This document shows positions 16,057 to 23,388 of a stretch of DNA of 32,288 nt, one piece after another. A model generated the notes under the pieces. That model made no database searches, was not told the origin of the DNA, and saw nothing but the letters and a program-made list of their open reading frames with translations. The stretch is from a virus. Both the position numbers and the translations under genes were made by a program. Within the stretch, counting starts at the first letter, position 1, and each line of letters begins with the position of its first letter. Location: positions 1-32,288 of the IMG/VR virus record IMGVR_UViG_3300042391_000602. One strand, given 5' to 3'.

Positions 16057-17249
16057 TGCCAGATAAAAAAATAAGTGATTTAACAAGTGCCGGAGCATTA
16101 AGTGGTAGTGAAGTATTACCAATAGTTCAATCTGGATCAACTGTTAAAACTATTTTAAGTTCTATTAAAACTTTTATATTAAGCGGATTAAAAACATCTG
16201 ACTTAATAAATGACGGTGACGATGGTACAAGTCATTTTATATCTTTAGAAGATTTACCAAGTACACTTGCACTTTATGCTACAAATGCAGCAAGTGATAT
16301 TAGTGGTTACTTTAAATTAGTAAGTAGCATAACAGACCCTAGTTATAACACAACGGCTGTTAATATACCAACTGGCACTATTACAACTACTAATCAACTT
16401 ATATCAAGTTTAGCGACAGCACCAAATATTATAGTTGGTAATCCTGGAGTATTTAATATTACTACAATTGGAAATATTAGAAGGACATCAGGAACAGGAG
16501 ATGCTGAATTTTATTTTGAAGTTTATAAAAGAGATAGTGCAGGAACTGAAACTTTAATTACTACTTCGGGAAGTACTCCTCCTGTTTTTAATGGTGTTTA
16601 TGCTCAATTTTCTGCTAGTGCTTTATGGAACGATGGAACATTTTTATCAACCGATAGAATCGTTTTAAAGTTTTACGGAAGTAGAGTAGCTGGTGGTTCT
16701 AATCCAAGTTATCAATTTCAATTTGGTGGGTTAAGCCCAGTTCGCTCTTTAGTACCAATACCTTTAACTGTATCGCCTAGCAATTCAATTCAAATTGTAT
16801 CAAAAGATATTACTGATAGCACTGCTTTAACAGGAACGACTGCTATTACTTTAATGAAGTCTATATTAATATCTGCAAACACTTACACAACTGGTGATGT
16901 AGTTAAGATATTAAGTAGAGCAATTAGAAGCACAGCAACGGGAACGGCAATAAATTATTTTTATATAAATACAACTAATAGTTTAACAGGTGCTACGCTT
17001 GTGTCCACTCAAAATGGCGCTTTTAGATTTTATGCAATGGAACGTAATTTATATATTAAGTCAACAATTATAAGTGAAACTATTGATGTTGCTACTTCAA
17101 TTAGTAGTGATGCAAATGTAGCTTTAACATCTGCAAACAGTAATTTAAACATTGATTGGTCAGTTAATCAATATATCATTGCAGCTTTTCAAAATGCAGC
17201 GGTGGGTAATAGTACGGTAATGAGTTCACTAATTATACAGAAATTTTAA
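16056..17249 (+). CDS. Tail fibre/receptor-binding protein
   Basis: In this 397-residue protein the N-terminus MPDKKISDLTSAGALSGSEV, then LPIVQSGSTVKTI, is the widely shared attachment motif of phage fibre proteins. The rest is Ser/Thr/Gly-rich beta structure, including a region with YFYINTTNSLTGATLVS. It is the likely distal adhesin. It is followed by small and medium accessory genes that vary between phages. Host receptor and ligand cannot be told from sequence. Confidence 0.7.
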   Translation: MPDKKISDLTSAGALSGSEVLPIVQSGSTVKTILSSIKTFILSGLKTSDLINDGDDGTSHFISLEDLPSTLALYATNAASDISGYFKLVSSITDPSYNTTAVNIPTGTITTTNQLISSLATAPNIIVGNPGVFNITTIGNIRRTSGTGDAEFYFEVYKRDSAGTETLITTSGSTPPVFNGVYAQFSASALWNDGTFLSTDRIVLKFYGSRVAGGSNPSYQFQFGGLSPVRSLVPIPLTVSPSNSIQIVSKDITDSTALTGTTAITLMKSILISANTYTTGDVVKILSRAIRSTATGTAINYFYINTTNSLTGATLVSTQNGAFRFYAMERNLYIKSTIISETIDVATSISSDANVALTSANSNLNIDWSVNQYIIAAFQNAAVGNSTVMSSLIIQKF

Positions 17250-17458
17250 TGGAAAATTTAATTAAAAAAGATAATACAATTAATTGGCGAAATATTGAAA
17301 ACGCTGAGATAATTGATGTACAAAAATTAGATGAAATGGCACTACATTTAACATTAGCAGATTATGGTACTTACTATTTTGATTATCCAAATACTAGCGT
17401 AAACGGAATAAAATATAAAACAATTGACGAATTAATATTAATACTAAAAACAAAATAA
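17249..17458 (+). CDS. Small tail-module protein (69 aa)
   Basis: The short protein MENLIKKDNTINWRNIENAE is followed by a LTLADYGTYYFDYP strand region and a final helix. Conserved small proteins of this shape occur among fibre genes of Bacteroidota phages. It starts one base into the previous stop and ends 1 bp before the next gene. I cannot assign a function; a fibre chaperone or connector is possible. Confidence 0.6.
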   Translation: MENLIKKDNTINWRNIENAEIIDVQKLDEMALHLTLADYGTYYFDYPNTSVNGIKYKTIDELILILKTK

Positions 17459-17459
17459 A

Positions 17460-17735
17460 ATGGCACAGGAATTAGAAAAAATAGCTGGTAATAACGGAAG
17501 TAAATTAATTACTGGAACATCAGCAAATACAATTAACCATACAGCATTTTCAGTTAGAGAAGATACAGTTATAAGTGTTTTAACAGGCATTAACGATTTA
17601 GGGGTTGCAACTGATTATAAAGTTTCTTTAGGATTAAGTGGCGCTACTTTAAAAGCTGGTGATTATTATTGTGTACCTATGAATAATAAACTAACAGCTT
17701 TAACTTTAACAAGTGGCTCAGTAATTTTATACTAA
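17460..17735 (+). CDS. Small tail-associated protein (91 aa)
   Basis: The sequence MAQELEKIAGNNGSKLITGT leads into strands with TAFSVREDTVISVLTGIND and ends in TLTSGSVILY, a small beta-rich protein often present beside the fibre genes in Bacteroidota phages and prophages. It may be a trimeric capping or linking domain. No catalytic residues are evident. Confidence 0.65.
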   Translation: MAQELEKIAGNNGSKLITGTSANTINHTAFSVREDTVISVLTGINDLGVATDYKVSLGLSGATLKAGDYYCVPMNNKLTALTLTSGSVILY

Positions 17736-17736
17736 A

Positions 17737-18576
17737 ATGATAATAGGCAAAGCAATAAGTCCGTTTGCTATTAAGCGTAGAAATGGCGGTGGTGGCGGTG
17801 GCACGGATGCCGATGCCCAAGCGTTTATAACTGCTAGTGGTATTAGTGGCACAGAAGCGACTGCAACTAATCAGTTAGTAATTGATTTAAAGGCTGCTAA
17901 CATTTGGACTAAAATGAAAGCGGTTTATCCAATGGTAGGTGGTACTGCTACAAGTTGTAAATGGAATTTAAAAAATCCCGTTGATAGCAATGCAGCATAT
18001 AGATTAGTATTCAGCGGTGGAGGTACGTTTAGTGCAAATGGGTATCAGCCAAACGGAACTAATGCTTATGCAAATACTTTTTTTATTCCTGCAACGAATG
18101 GACTTTTAAATAGCTCACATATTTCTTTTTATTCAAGAACTAATATAGATGCTTTAAGTATAGACATGGGTGCAGCTAATTTACTAGGTGGAGCAAGTGG
18201 AGGAACTATTTTATATACAAGGTCTAGTAATTTTTTATATGGTGTTATTGATTTATATGCAACTATAACAGGGGATTATATACAAGCAGCTAATACTGAT
18301 TCAAGAGGTTTTTATTCTTTAAGCAGAACTGCAAGTAATTTATCAAAATCATACAAAAACGGAAATTTTTTATCAAGTAAAACTAATACTGGTAATAGAA
18401 GTACTAAATCAATAGTATTGTCTGCATTAAATAAAGATAGCCCTGATCAAATAACTTCATTTTCAAATAGACAATGTGCCTTTGCATCAATAGGAGATGG
18501 TTTAACAGATGCTGAAGCTTTAGCATTTTACAATGCCGTACAAACTTTTAACACAACTTTAGGTAGACAAGTATGA
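17737..18576 (+). CDS. Tail adhesin-like protein with Gly hinge and LamG-like region
   Basis: The protein has 279 residues. After a short N-terminal attachment segment there is a six-Gly hinge (about residues 18-23), then helical DADAQAFITASGI. From about residue 90 there is a beta-rich region (YQPNGTNAYANTFFIPATN, then SSHISFYSRTNI) resembling concanavalin-like/LamG carbohydrate-binding folds. The end, FASIGDGLTDAEALAFYNAV, is a motif seen repeatedly in Bacteroidota phage adhesins. Likely a host-range protein; the fold is an inference. The stop TGA overlaps the next ATG. Confidence 0.65.
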   Translation: MIIGKAISPFAIKRRNGGGGGGTDADAQAFITASGISGTEATATNQLVIDLKAANIWTKMKAVYPMVGGTATSCKWNLKNPVDSNAAYRLVFSGGGTFSANGYQPNGTNAYANTFFIPATNGLLNSSHISFYSRTNIDALSIDMGAANLLGGASGGTILYTRSSNFLYGVIDLYATITGDYIQAANTDSRGFYSLSRTASNLSKSYKNGNFLSSKTNTGNRSTKSIVLSALNKDSPDQITSFSNRQCAFASIGDGLTDAEALAFYNAVQTFNTTLGRQV

Positions 18577-18827
18577 TAACTTTAAAAGATATAAAACAAG
18601 CACAATGGGACTTATACGTTGGCTTATTAACAGTAGAACAAAAAGATAGTTTATTAGTGCAATGGTATGCGCCCGACTGCTATTTTAACCCGATTCAAGA
18701 CTTAAACGATAATTGGGTTATATCAGTAGAGGAGATGGCTAATTGCACAAATGAAGAATTTATTTGGGTAAAAGATTTACCATTAATTATTTACGAACCA
18801 AAACCAAGCCCACCACCATTTAATTAG
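18573..18827 (+). CDS. Small hypothetical protein (84 aa)
   Basis: The ATG shares ATGA with the previous stop. The product has MITLKDIKQAQWDLYVGLLT, several Trp residues (WVISVEEM, FIWVKDLP), and a Pro-rich C-terminus (PKPSPPPFN). This composition suggests a protein interacting with the adjacent adhesin, for example as an assembly factor. No family is recognised. Confidence 0.6.
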   Translation: MITLKDIKQAQWDLYVGLLTVEQKDSLLVQWYAPDCYFNPIQDLNDNWVISVEEMANCTNEEFIWVKDLPLIIYEPKPSPPPFN

Positions 18828-18829
18828 TT

Positions 18830-19087
18830 ATGAAAGAACTTGCGTCCTTAGAGAATAAAATTAAATTAGTAACTTTTGCGGCTGGCTTAATGTCGATGTA
18901 CTTTGCTATCAAATCAGATATTAGAGAACTTTATACTGAGAAACGTTATGAAGTTGAACATTTACAATATCAGATTGAAGAGATTAAAGCCGATTGTTGC
19001 GACGAAAAAAGCAAAAGTAAAAAGATAGTTTACAAAGAACAAATGGCTGTAATACCAAGTGAAACTAAGATTGAAGCTATATTTTAA
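18830..19087 (+). CDS. Small membrane-associated coiled-coil protein
   Basis: The 85-residue protein has one moderately hydrophobic segment (KLVTFAAGLMSMYFAIK, about residues 12-28), then a charged helix (EKRYEVEHLQYQIEEIKADC) with a CC pair. It lies between fibre genes and the DUF5675/holin-like pair. The layout suggests a lysis-module component such as a holin regulator or spanin subunit. This is inferred only from position and topology. Confidence 0.55.
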   Translation: MKELASLENKIKLVTFAAGLMSMYFAIKSDIRELYTEKRYEVEHLQYQIEEIKADCCDEKSKSKKIVYKEQMAVIPSETKIEAIF

Positions 19088-19089
19088 TT

Positions 19090-19524
19090 ATGGAATTACA
19101 ATTAAAGCGTGAAACATTTACAGAACAAAGCACTATTGGTACTTTAACTATTGATGGTGTATTTGAATGCTTTATATTAGAGGATAAGGATAGGGGTTTG
19201 AATGACACACTAACTTTAGAGCAAATATCGAAAGTAAAGGTTTACGGTAAAACTTGCATACCTTATGGTCGTTATGAGATTGATTGGACCATGAGTGCTA
19301 GGTTTAAAGTGTTTATGCCTATTTTATTAAATGTCAAAGGATATGCCGGCATAAGAATACATAAAGGTAATACTGAGATAGATAGTTTGGGGTGTTTACT
19401 TTGTGGTACTCGTAAAAAAAGCAACATGATCACTGAAAGTACACTTGCAACTAGAAACCTTTACGCAAAGATTGAAGCCGCTAAAAAGCAAGGGCAAAGA
19501 ATATTCATAACAATAGTACGATGA
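19090..19524 (+). CDS. DUF5675-family protein, probable lysis-module enzyme
   Basis: The 144-residue protein shows the DUF5675 pattern: LKRETFTEQSTIGTLTIDG, FECFILEDKDRG, then CIPYGRYEIDW and the core YAGIRIHKGNTEIDSLGCLL with His and Cys residues. The family is found almost only in phages and Bacteroidota. Its His/Asp/Cys-containing core recalls L,D-transpeptidase-like folds, so a cell-wall role has been suspected, but activity is not established. It precedes a holin-like gene with ATGA overlap, which supports a lysis function. Confidence 0.78.
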   Translation: MELQLKRETFTEQSTIGTLTIDGVFECFILEDKDRGLNDTLTLEQISKVKVYGKTCIPYGRYEIDWTMSARFKVFMPILLNVKGYAGIRIHKGNTEIDSLGCLLCGTRKKSNMITESTLATRNLYAKIEAAKKQGQRIFITIVR

Positions 19525-19739
19525 AAAATATAATTGATTCTTTTAAAATGGGTAACGCTGGCTTTTCTAGTCGCAAATTAACAGCCTTTATAATTATTGC
19601 ATGTATTGTTGCAGCACACGTTAAATGGCTTAGTATGGGTGATTTAAGTATGTTGGGCGAAGTCTTTATTATTGATTATGGCTTTGTAGCTGCTCTTTTT
19701 GGAATGACTACTTATAGCGGTTTGAAATCTAAAGATTAG
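19521..19739 (+). CDS. Holin-like small membrane protein
   Basis: This 72-residue protein has two predicted membrane segments (about KLTAFIIIACIVAAHVKWL and VFIIDYGFVAALFGMTTYSG) and a basic N-terminus (SFKMGNAGFSSRK). Size and topology fit a class II holin. It is the last gene of the virion operon and is coupled by ATGA to the DUF5675 gene. The 3' end overlaps by 11 bp with an opposing early gene. Confidence 0.65.
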   Translation: MKNIIDSFKMGNAGFSSRKLTAFIIIACIVAAHVKWLSMGDLSMLGEVFIIDYGFVAALFGMTTYSGLKSKD

Positions 19740-19947
19740 TTAATTCGGTTTTAACATCAATCCAATATTTTATTTCATACAATTCAACAACTACATTTAA
19801 TATTTCATCAACTGCTATTAAAGCACATTGTTTAGCTTCCTTCCATCTTATGCTTGTAGAGTTAATACCTGAATCTGACAATCCATTATTTGGTAATGCA
19901 AAGTAAAAATTACATATTAAATCGTGTGCTTTTTCTTTTGGATTCAT
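19729..19947 (-). CDS. Conserved small hypothetical protein
   Basis: The 72-residue product contains MNPKEKAHDLICNFYFAL and the motif WKEAKQCALIAVDEILNVV, which recurs in small proteins of Bacteroidota phages (typically ending with a helix of unknown function). It is the last gene of the minus-strand operon and converges with the holin-like gene. It is separated from the next upstream gene by a strong hairpin at 19980-20008. Confidence 0.65.
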   Translation of the reverse strand: MNPKEKAHDLICNFYFALPNNGLSDSGINSTSIRWKEAKQCALIAVDEILNVVVELYEIKYWIDVKTELTNL

Positions 19948-19979
19948 ATTTTTATTATATTTACACGTTTGTTTAAATT

Positions 19980-20008
19980 AGGTAGGTTTCATGTCCTACC
20001 TTTTTTTT
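19980..20008 (+). terminator. Intrinsic terminator for the plus-strand virion operon
   Basis: AGGTAGG pairs with CCTACCT around an eight-base loop, followed by a run of eight T (20001-20008). The T-run makes it a plus-strand terminator. It lies about 240 bp beyond the last plus-strand gene, after an opposing gene, so late transcripts would carry an antisense tail over that gene. Confidence 0.75.
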
Positions 20009-20552
20009 ATCTAATCAACAACCCTCCAACAAAACCCAAACCAAAAGCTGCAATACCTACCTTGCGAGTTCGTTTCAATTTCTTATCTAACTTATTAATT
20101 AACAAACTATCTTTAGTATGCCTTAAAACGTACATATTTGACTGCTCAGACATAGTTCCAACAAGTTCGCTATAACTTATTAATTGAGTTTCTTGTCTTG
20201 TTATAATGCCCAAATTAAAACTATCCATTTTTAAACATTCAGCGTTTAATTCTGCTAAATAACTTTTGCAAGTGTCAGGTGCATCTTTGTATATTGTATC
20301 GTATTTAGTTTTATACTTTATAACAACCTTTGGACGCAGTTTCATTAAGCTATCAATTATTAAACTATCTTTATTGATACTCGTTTTAACGCTATCAATC
20401 TTATTGTCTAATACGCTAGGCGGTATTTGTGGCGGTTGCTCTTTACCTTTACAAGTCATTAATAATGCCTGACAAACCAACGCTATTATAATAGTTGGTA
20501 ATATTAGCTTATAGGCTATCTTTTTTAGTATTTGTTTATCTTCGTTTGTCAT
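20007..20552 (-). CDS. Membrane protein with coiled coil (spanin-like shape)
   Basis: The 181-residue product has an N-terminal transmembrane segment (LILPTIIIALVCQALLM, about 16-32) and a Pro-rich part (PPQIPPS). It continues with a long helical region rich in Asp/Lys/Ser (KDSLIIDSLMKL) and ends in a hydrophobic segment with Gly (GIAAFGLGFVGGLLIR). Two membrane anchors around a coiled-coil domain recall spanins, but no family is recognised. Its start overlaps the upstream stop (ATGA). It sits with early genes, so a membrane-sensing or exclusion role is also possible. Confidence 0.6.
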   Translation of the reverse strand: MTNEDKQILKKIAYKLILPTIIIALVCQALLMTCKGKEQPPQIPPSVLDNKIDSVKTSINKDSLIIDSLMKLRPKVVIKYKTKYDTIYKDAPDTCKSYLAELNAECLKMDSFNLGIITRQETQLISYSELVGTMSEQSNMYVLRHTKDSLLINKLDKKLKRTRKVGIAAFGLGFVGGLLIR

Positions 20553-20722
20553 TGTATTAGGTTATCAATATTAATATTATATTTTTCACACATCTCGTTT
20601 ATGTCTTGTTTGTTATGTAAGCACTCAAATATAACTAAAGCCATTTCTAACGATGTAACACATCTTAAATGTGCCATTTTATCATCGGGATTGTCTAAAT
20701 CAAATTCTAAAATTGCTGTCAT
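20549..20722 (-). CDS. Small hypothetical protein (57 aa)
   Basis: I chose ATG at 20722 because it overlaps the upstream TGA (ATGA) and gives MTAILEFDLDNPDDKMAHLR. A TTG start at 20743 would add seven residues, MYYLSKK, of low quality. The protein is acidic at the start and helical, with CLHNKQDINEMCEKYNIN. The pattern DLDNPDDKxxHLRxV is a recurring signature of small Bacteroidota phage proteins. Function unknown. Confidence 0.6.
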   Translation of the reverse strand: MTAILEFDLDNPDDKMAHLRCVTSLEMALVIFECLHNKQDINEMCEKYNINIDNLIQ

Positions 20723-20901
20723 TTTTTTTGACAAATAGTACAACTATTAGTTAATTCCTTAGCCATATCTTCTTGACATTGAGTGTAAGCATTTATATAA
20801 GTGATTTTACTATGTTCTATCTCTTTCCAATTATCAAAATTATATTTATTTTTTTGTAAATATTGTTCAGCTAACTGTTCTATTTCTTCTTTAGTTTTCA
20901 T
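20719..20901 (-). CDS. Small hypothetical protein (60 aa)
   Basis: A single, mostly helical protein, MKTKEEIEQLAEQYLQKNKY, then NAYTQCQEDMA and a C-terminal CTICQKK, which may be half of a metal-binding motif. It is coupled at both ends by ATGA overlaps to neighbours, showing that it is translated as part of the small-gene chain. The function is unknown; similar short proteins with QCQEDMA-type helices are common in Bacteroidota phages. Confidence 0.6.
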   Translation of the reverse strand: MKTKEEIEQLAEQYLQKNKYNFDNWKEIEHSKITYINAYTQCQEDMAKELTNSCTICQKK

Positions 20902-21032
20902 TTTTTACACATTTTACAAGTTAATTTATGCCATTTATTTTGCAGATAAATTCCTAACATAATTACTGCAACTATGGGCAGCCCTAAAGCCACCCACATT
21001 GCTATCCAAATGTAATATAATATTCTACTCAT
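20898..21032 (-). CDS. Small single-pass membrane protein (44 aa)
   Basis: The frame begins ATG at 21032 and ends TGA at 20898-20900, overlapping the next gene. The product, MSRILYYIWIAMWVALG, has a long hydrophobic stretch with Trp and ends HKLTCKMCKK. It is a one-segment membrane peptide. Overlapping start and stop codons with both neighbours support its reality. Function unknown. Confidence 0.5.
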   Translation of the reverse strand: MSRILYYIWIAMWVALGLPIVAVIMLGIYLQNKWHKLTCKMCKK

Positions 21033-21201
21033 TTTCGTTCAAATAATTTAATATTGATTGCTTTCTTAGTTTCAATTTATCTAATTTAGATTTATTTATC
21101 TCTAAAATGTTTGCTTGCTGCATAATTAAGTTATCTAAATTATGTATCTCATAATCTAACTCCTGTATTATTTCGGTGGGGTGTTTGTCTTTGTTTGTCA
21201 T
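21025..21201 (-). CDS. Small coiled-coil protein (58 aa)
   Basis: The product begins MTNKDKHPTEIIQELDYEI and consists of one charged amphipathic helix (LDNLIMQQANILEINKSKLD), typical of a coiled coil. It starts inside the upstream stop (ATGA) and overlaps the next frame by 8 bp. No known domain. Confidence 0.5.
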   Translation of the reverse strand: MTNKDKHPTEIIQELDYEIHNLDNLIMQQANILEINKSKLDKLKLRKQSILNYLNENE

Positions 21202-21533
21202 AATGTTAGTTTTGTTACATTTAATTCATTTCCAGTTAAAGCAAAGTAAAAGTTTTGTACTTGGTGTAGTGAGTTAATTTCTATTATAATATTAGTATAT
21301 TTATAATTTGCATAATTATTTCCTAAAAATATTCCACCAGGAATTCCAATATGTTTAAAATATTTTTTATTTATCTGTTTACCATTACTAAAACCACATT
21401 TTAAAAGTATATCTTCAGTTAGTTTTATTGGGTTATAAATATCAGAAAACTCTAATCTTGCGTTTTTACCAATTTCTACTATTCCAATACTATCAGTTAC
21501 TAAATTACCTATTCTTAATTCGTTTGCTTTCAT
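21198..21533 (-). CDS. Conserved hypothetical protein of Bacteroidota phages (111 aa)
   Basis: The sequence begins MKANELRIGNLVTDSIGIV, has PIKLTEDILLKCGFSNG, and ends LHQVQNFYFALTGNELNV. This pattern is highly recurrent in Bacteroidota phages and mobile elements, although no function is known. It probably has a small beta-barrel N-terminus. Coupled (ATGA) to the next gene downstream and three bases from the Gp157-like gene upstream. Confidence 0.72.
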   Translation of the reverse strand: MKANELRIGNLVTDSIGIVEIGKNARLEFSDIYNPIKLTEDILLKCGFSNGKQINKKYFKHIGIPGGIFLGNNYANYKYTNIIIEINSLHQVQNFYFALTGNELNVTKLTL

Positions 21534-21536
21534 AAC

Positions 21537-22025
21537 CTAACGTATTTGTAAATTTTTATTATAACTAATTGTAGCACCGCAAACTAACTGCCCGCTTTTA
21601 ATAGCATCCTTAATAGCTTTCTTATCGGGAGTTGTTACCGTTTTGGTAACTATAAAGCAAGCGTCAAGTTGTTGCTCATTCGTAATCTCAACGCTTTCAC
21701 TATTCCTAAATGATAGCTTAATTAGTGGAGTTTCAATTTTCTCAACTTCGTATAATTGCATAGCTGAAGATACGGTATTTTTTAATCGGTCAGTTAAATT
21801 AGCACGTACTTTCTTTAACTTGTTAAGTCTTGCAATCTCGTTATCTATTTGCTCACAATCATAGTCAAGCTGTTTTATAACGTAGCAGTAATCAATAGCT
21901 TTGCTTTGTAGCTGTTGCTCATTAATCTCAAGGGCTTGTTGAATTTCGTAAGTCATTTCACCCTCTGCTTCAATTATTTGATTGATTAATAATTGGTATT
22001 CGTTTTGGATTTTGTAGATGTTCAT
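21537..22025 (-). CDS. Siphovirus Gp157-like protein
   Basis: The length of 162 residues matches the Gp157 family. Markers are a long helical N-terminus with IIEAEGEMTYEIQQALEINE, the central coiled coil, and a C-terminal part with IKLSFRNSESVEI followed by DKKAIKDAIKSGQLVCGATI. Gp157-family proteins lie near phage recombination genes and were linked to phage resistance and replication; biochemistry is poor. It is in the same operon as the ERF gene, as usual. Confidence 0.85.
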   Translation of the reverse strand: MNIYKIQNEYQLLINQIIEAEGEMTYEIQQALEINEQQLQSKAIDYCYVIKQLDYDCEQIDNEIARLNKLKKVRANLTDRLKNTVSSAMQLYEVEKIETPLIKLSFRNSESVEITNEQQLDACFIVTKTVTTPDKKAIKDAIKSGQLVCGATISYNKNLQIR

Positions 22026-22030
22026 TTTAT

Positions 22031-22261
22031 TTATTTTTTAAATCGGTTAATATAATCAGTAAATGTAAAGTATTTAGGCTCTTGGCTGCCCCTTAAGTAG
22101 TTTAGTTCGTCACCAGCTCTAGCTTCTTTAAAACAATATTCCATGTCATTAATGCAATATTTAAACTCGTTACGGTATTCCTCAAACTCTTTTTCTAGTT
22201 GTATGTATCGGTTTGCCAATTCCAACAACTCTTTTTCGGTTATGATTTCTTTGTTTGCCAT
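22031..22261 (-). CDS. Small hypothetical protein (76 aa)
   Basis: The charged helical protein MANKEIITEKELLELANRYI continues with EFEEYRNEFKYC and ends FTFTDYINRFKK. It lies between the Gp157-like gene and a small gene with which it overlaps by 22 bp. It may act with the recombination proteins; no domain is recognised. Confidence 0.6.
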   Translation of the reverse strand: MANKEIITEKELLELANRYIQLEKEFEEYRNEFKYCINDMEYCFKEARAGDELNYLRGSQEPKYFTFTDYINRFKK

Positions 22262-22419
22262 GTTATTTCATTTTTAATTATTTCTAATTGTGATTGCAAG
22301 TTACCGATTAAACCAGCAAGGTCAAATACTATTTCGTTAAATGGTTTAGCCATTGCAGCATCGTATCTTACTTTATTTTCTGCTTGGTACTCTTCGATTT
22401 TCTTTATTATATTTTCCAT
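22240..22419 (-). CDS. Small hypothetical protein (59 aa)
   Basis: The frame starts ATG at 22419, sharing a base with the ERF stop, and ends 22 bp inside the next gene. The product, MENIIKKIEEYQAENKVRYD, then AAMAKPFNEIVFDLAGLIGN, is a single helical protein. The position directly downstream of ERF suggests a recombination accessory role, inferred from position only. Confidence 0.5.
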   Translation of the reverse strand: MENIIKKIEEYQAENKVRYDAAMAKPFNEIVFDLAGLIGNLQSQLEIIKNEITWQTKKS

Positions 22420-22961
22420 TATTTCAAAGTGGTTTTAAGTTTATTTGCTAATTCAATTACATCCTGAAAGCGTTGCTCAATTGGAGTTAATGCTTTGTAT
22501 TTATTACCCAAATCAATTAGTGAAGTAGCAGTTATTATTTTAGCTTTAGCTATTTCAACTTGTTCGTTTAGATTTGGTTTGTCAGCTGGCTTTTGGCTAT
22601 CTGCATCGCTTTCAGTTTCATCAATTAAGAATAAACCATTTAAAGCATATTTACGACAGTATGAGCTTGCAGTGCCGGTCGCTTGTTCAGCACTCATTCC
22701 TTTATGTTCAGCAAGTTCAGCGTAACCATGTACTATTTTACTTTGTTCACCTATTGATAGTTCAGCTTCGGCACACATAAAGTATTTACTACCTATTGAT
22801 ACAATAGTATCACTTAATGTTAAAGTGGCTTTATACTTTAATAAAATAGGTTTAACAGCCTCTAATATATCTTCAGCACTTCTATATTTATATTTACCAA
22901 ATGCGTTAACGTTTGTCTTTGGTACTTTTAATTCGTTTTGTATTTTTACTAGATTTTCCAT
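22419..22961 (-). CDS. erf: ERF-family single-strand annealing protein
   Basis: This 180-residue protein has the ERF core: KYKYRSAEDILEAVKPILLK, the YFMCAEAELS strand with GEQSKIVHGYAELAEHK, and the motif GMSAEQATGTASSYCRKYAL followed by GLFLIDETESDAD. ERF proteins anneal complementary single strands, circularise phage genomes and promote recombination-dependent replication. It lies beside the Gp157-like gene, a common pairing. Its operon begins at the ncRNA element near 23350. Confidence 0.92.
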   Translation of the reverse strand: MENLVKIQNELKVPKTNVNAFGKYKYRSAEDILEAVKPILLKYKATLTLSDTIVSIGSKYFMCAEAELSIGEQSKIVHGYAELAEHKGMSAEQATGTASSYCRKYALNGLFLIDETESDADSQKPADKPNLNEQVEIAKAKIITATSLIDLGNKYKALTPIEQRFQDVIELANKLKTTLK

Positions 22962-22962
22962 A

Positions 22963-23259
22963 TTATAAATAATTAAGTGTTTTTAAATGAATTTCTGTTA
23001 ACTCGCTTTGGATGTCCGATATAAAACCGCTAACTGTATCGGCTTCATAAATGTTAATCGAGTTTTCGTGGTAACTGTGATCTACTTTCCATTTACTGCT
23101 TAATTCAATTTTGCAAGTGAATTTAACCTCGATGTAATTTTGTTTCTCAATTAGCGTAAATCTTAAATCTTTGTCCCGTTCAATGCGACCATTCTCGATT
23201 TCGTACAATTCAAATGTAGCATCTAATATGCCCTGAATGTAATGTTTGTTGATTATCAT
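22963..23259 (-). CDS. Hypothetical protein upstream of ERF (98 aa)
   Basis: The product (MIINKHYIQGILDATFELYE) has alternating strands and charged segments, such as LRFTLIEKQNYIEVKFTCK, and a C-terminal helix (ISDIQSELTEIHLKTL). It could be a recombination accessory protein, given its place between the ncRNA terminator and ERF. The start is three bases after the U-run of the ncRNA, so translation needs read-through of that terminator. Confidence 0.6.
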   Translation of the reverse strand: MIINKHYIQGILDATFELYEIENGRIERDKDLRFTLIEKQNYIEVKFTCKIELSSKWKVDHSYHENSINIYEADTVSGFISDIQSELTEIHLKTLNYL

Positions 23260-23261
23260 GT

Positions 23262-23350
23262 TTAAAAAAAAAGACCGCCATGAGGGATGACAGTCTAGTT
23301 TTAATAGATTAACCGGTATCTAAAAATTCCCTCAAATTCTTAGCGGCTTA
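23262..23350 (-). ncRNA. Two-hairpin kissing-loop RNA (type shared with 27944-28029)
   Basis: A -7 box TATATTTG on the minus strand (23351-23358) would start an RNA of about 90 nt. Its first hairpin has arms 23335-23343 and 23320-23328 (nine pairs, one G-U) around loop TGAGGG. The second is a terminator: arms 23287-23296 and 23272-23281 (ten pairs, two G-U), loop CCCTC, then a run of nine U ending three bases before the next ATG. The terminator loop is complementary to GAGGG in the first loop. I infer a kissing complex. Function unknown; it may be an sRNA or a leader controlling read-through into the ERF operon. Confidence 0.65.
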
Positions 23351-23382
23351 CAAATATATAATTAATTATTTAGATAAAAAAA
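23351..23382 (-). promoter_or_regulatory. Promoter of the minus-strand ncRNA/ERF operon
   Basis: The minus strand carries TATATTTG (23351-23358), a full -7 match. Twenty bases upstream (23379-23382) is TTTT rather than TTTG. The -7 box follows directly after the stop of the preceding gene (23389). Confidence 0.6.
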
Positions 23383-23388
23383 TTTATT

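Noticed and set aside
16056-18576. Diversity-generating retroelement in the fibre region
   Set aside because: No reverse transcriptase and no template/variable repeat pair with adenine-specific differences is seen in the window.
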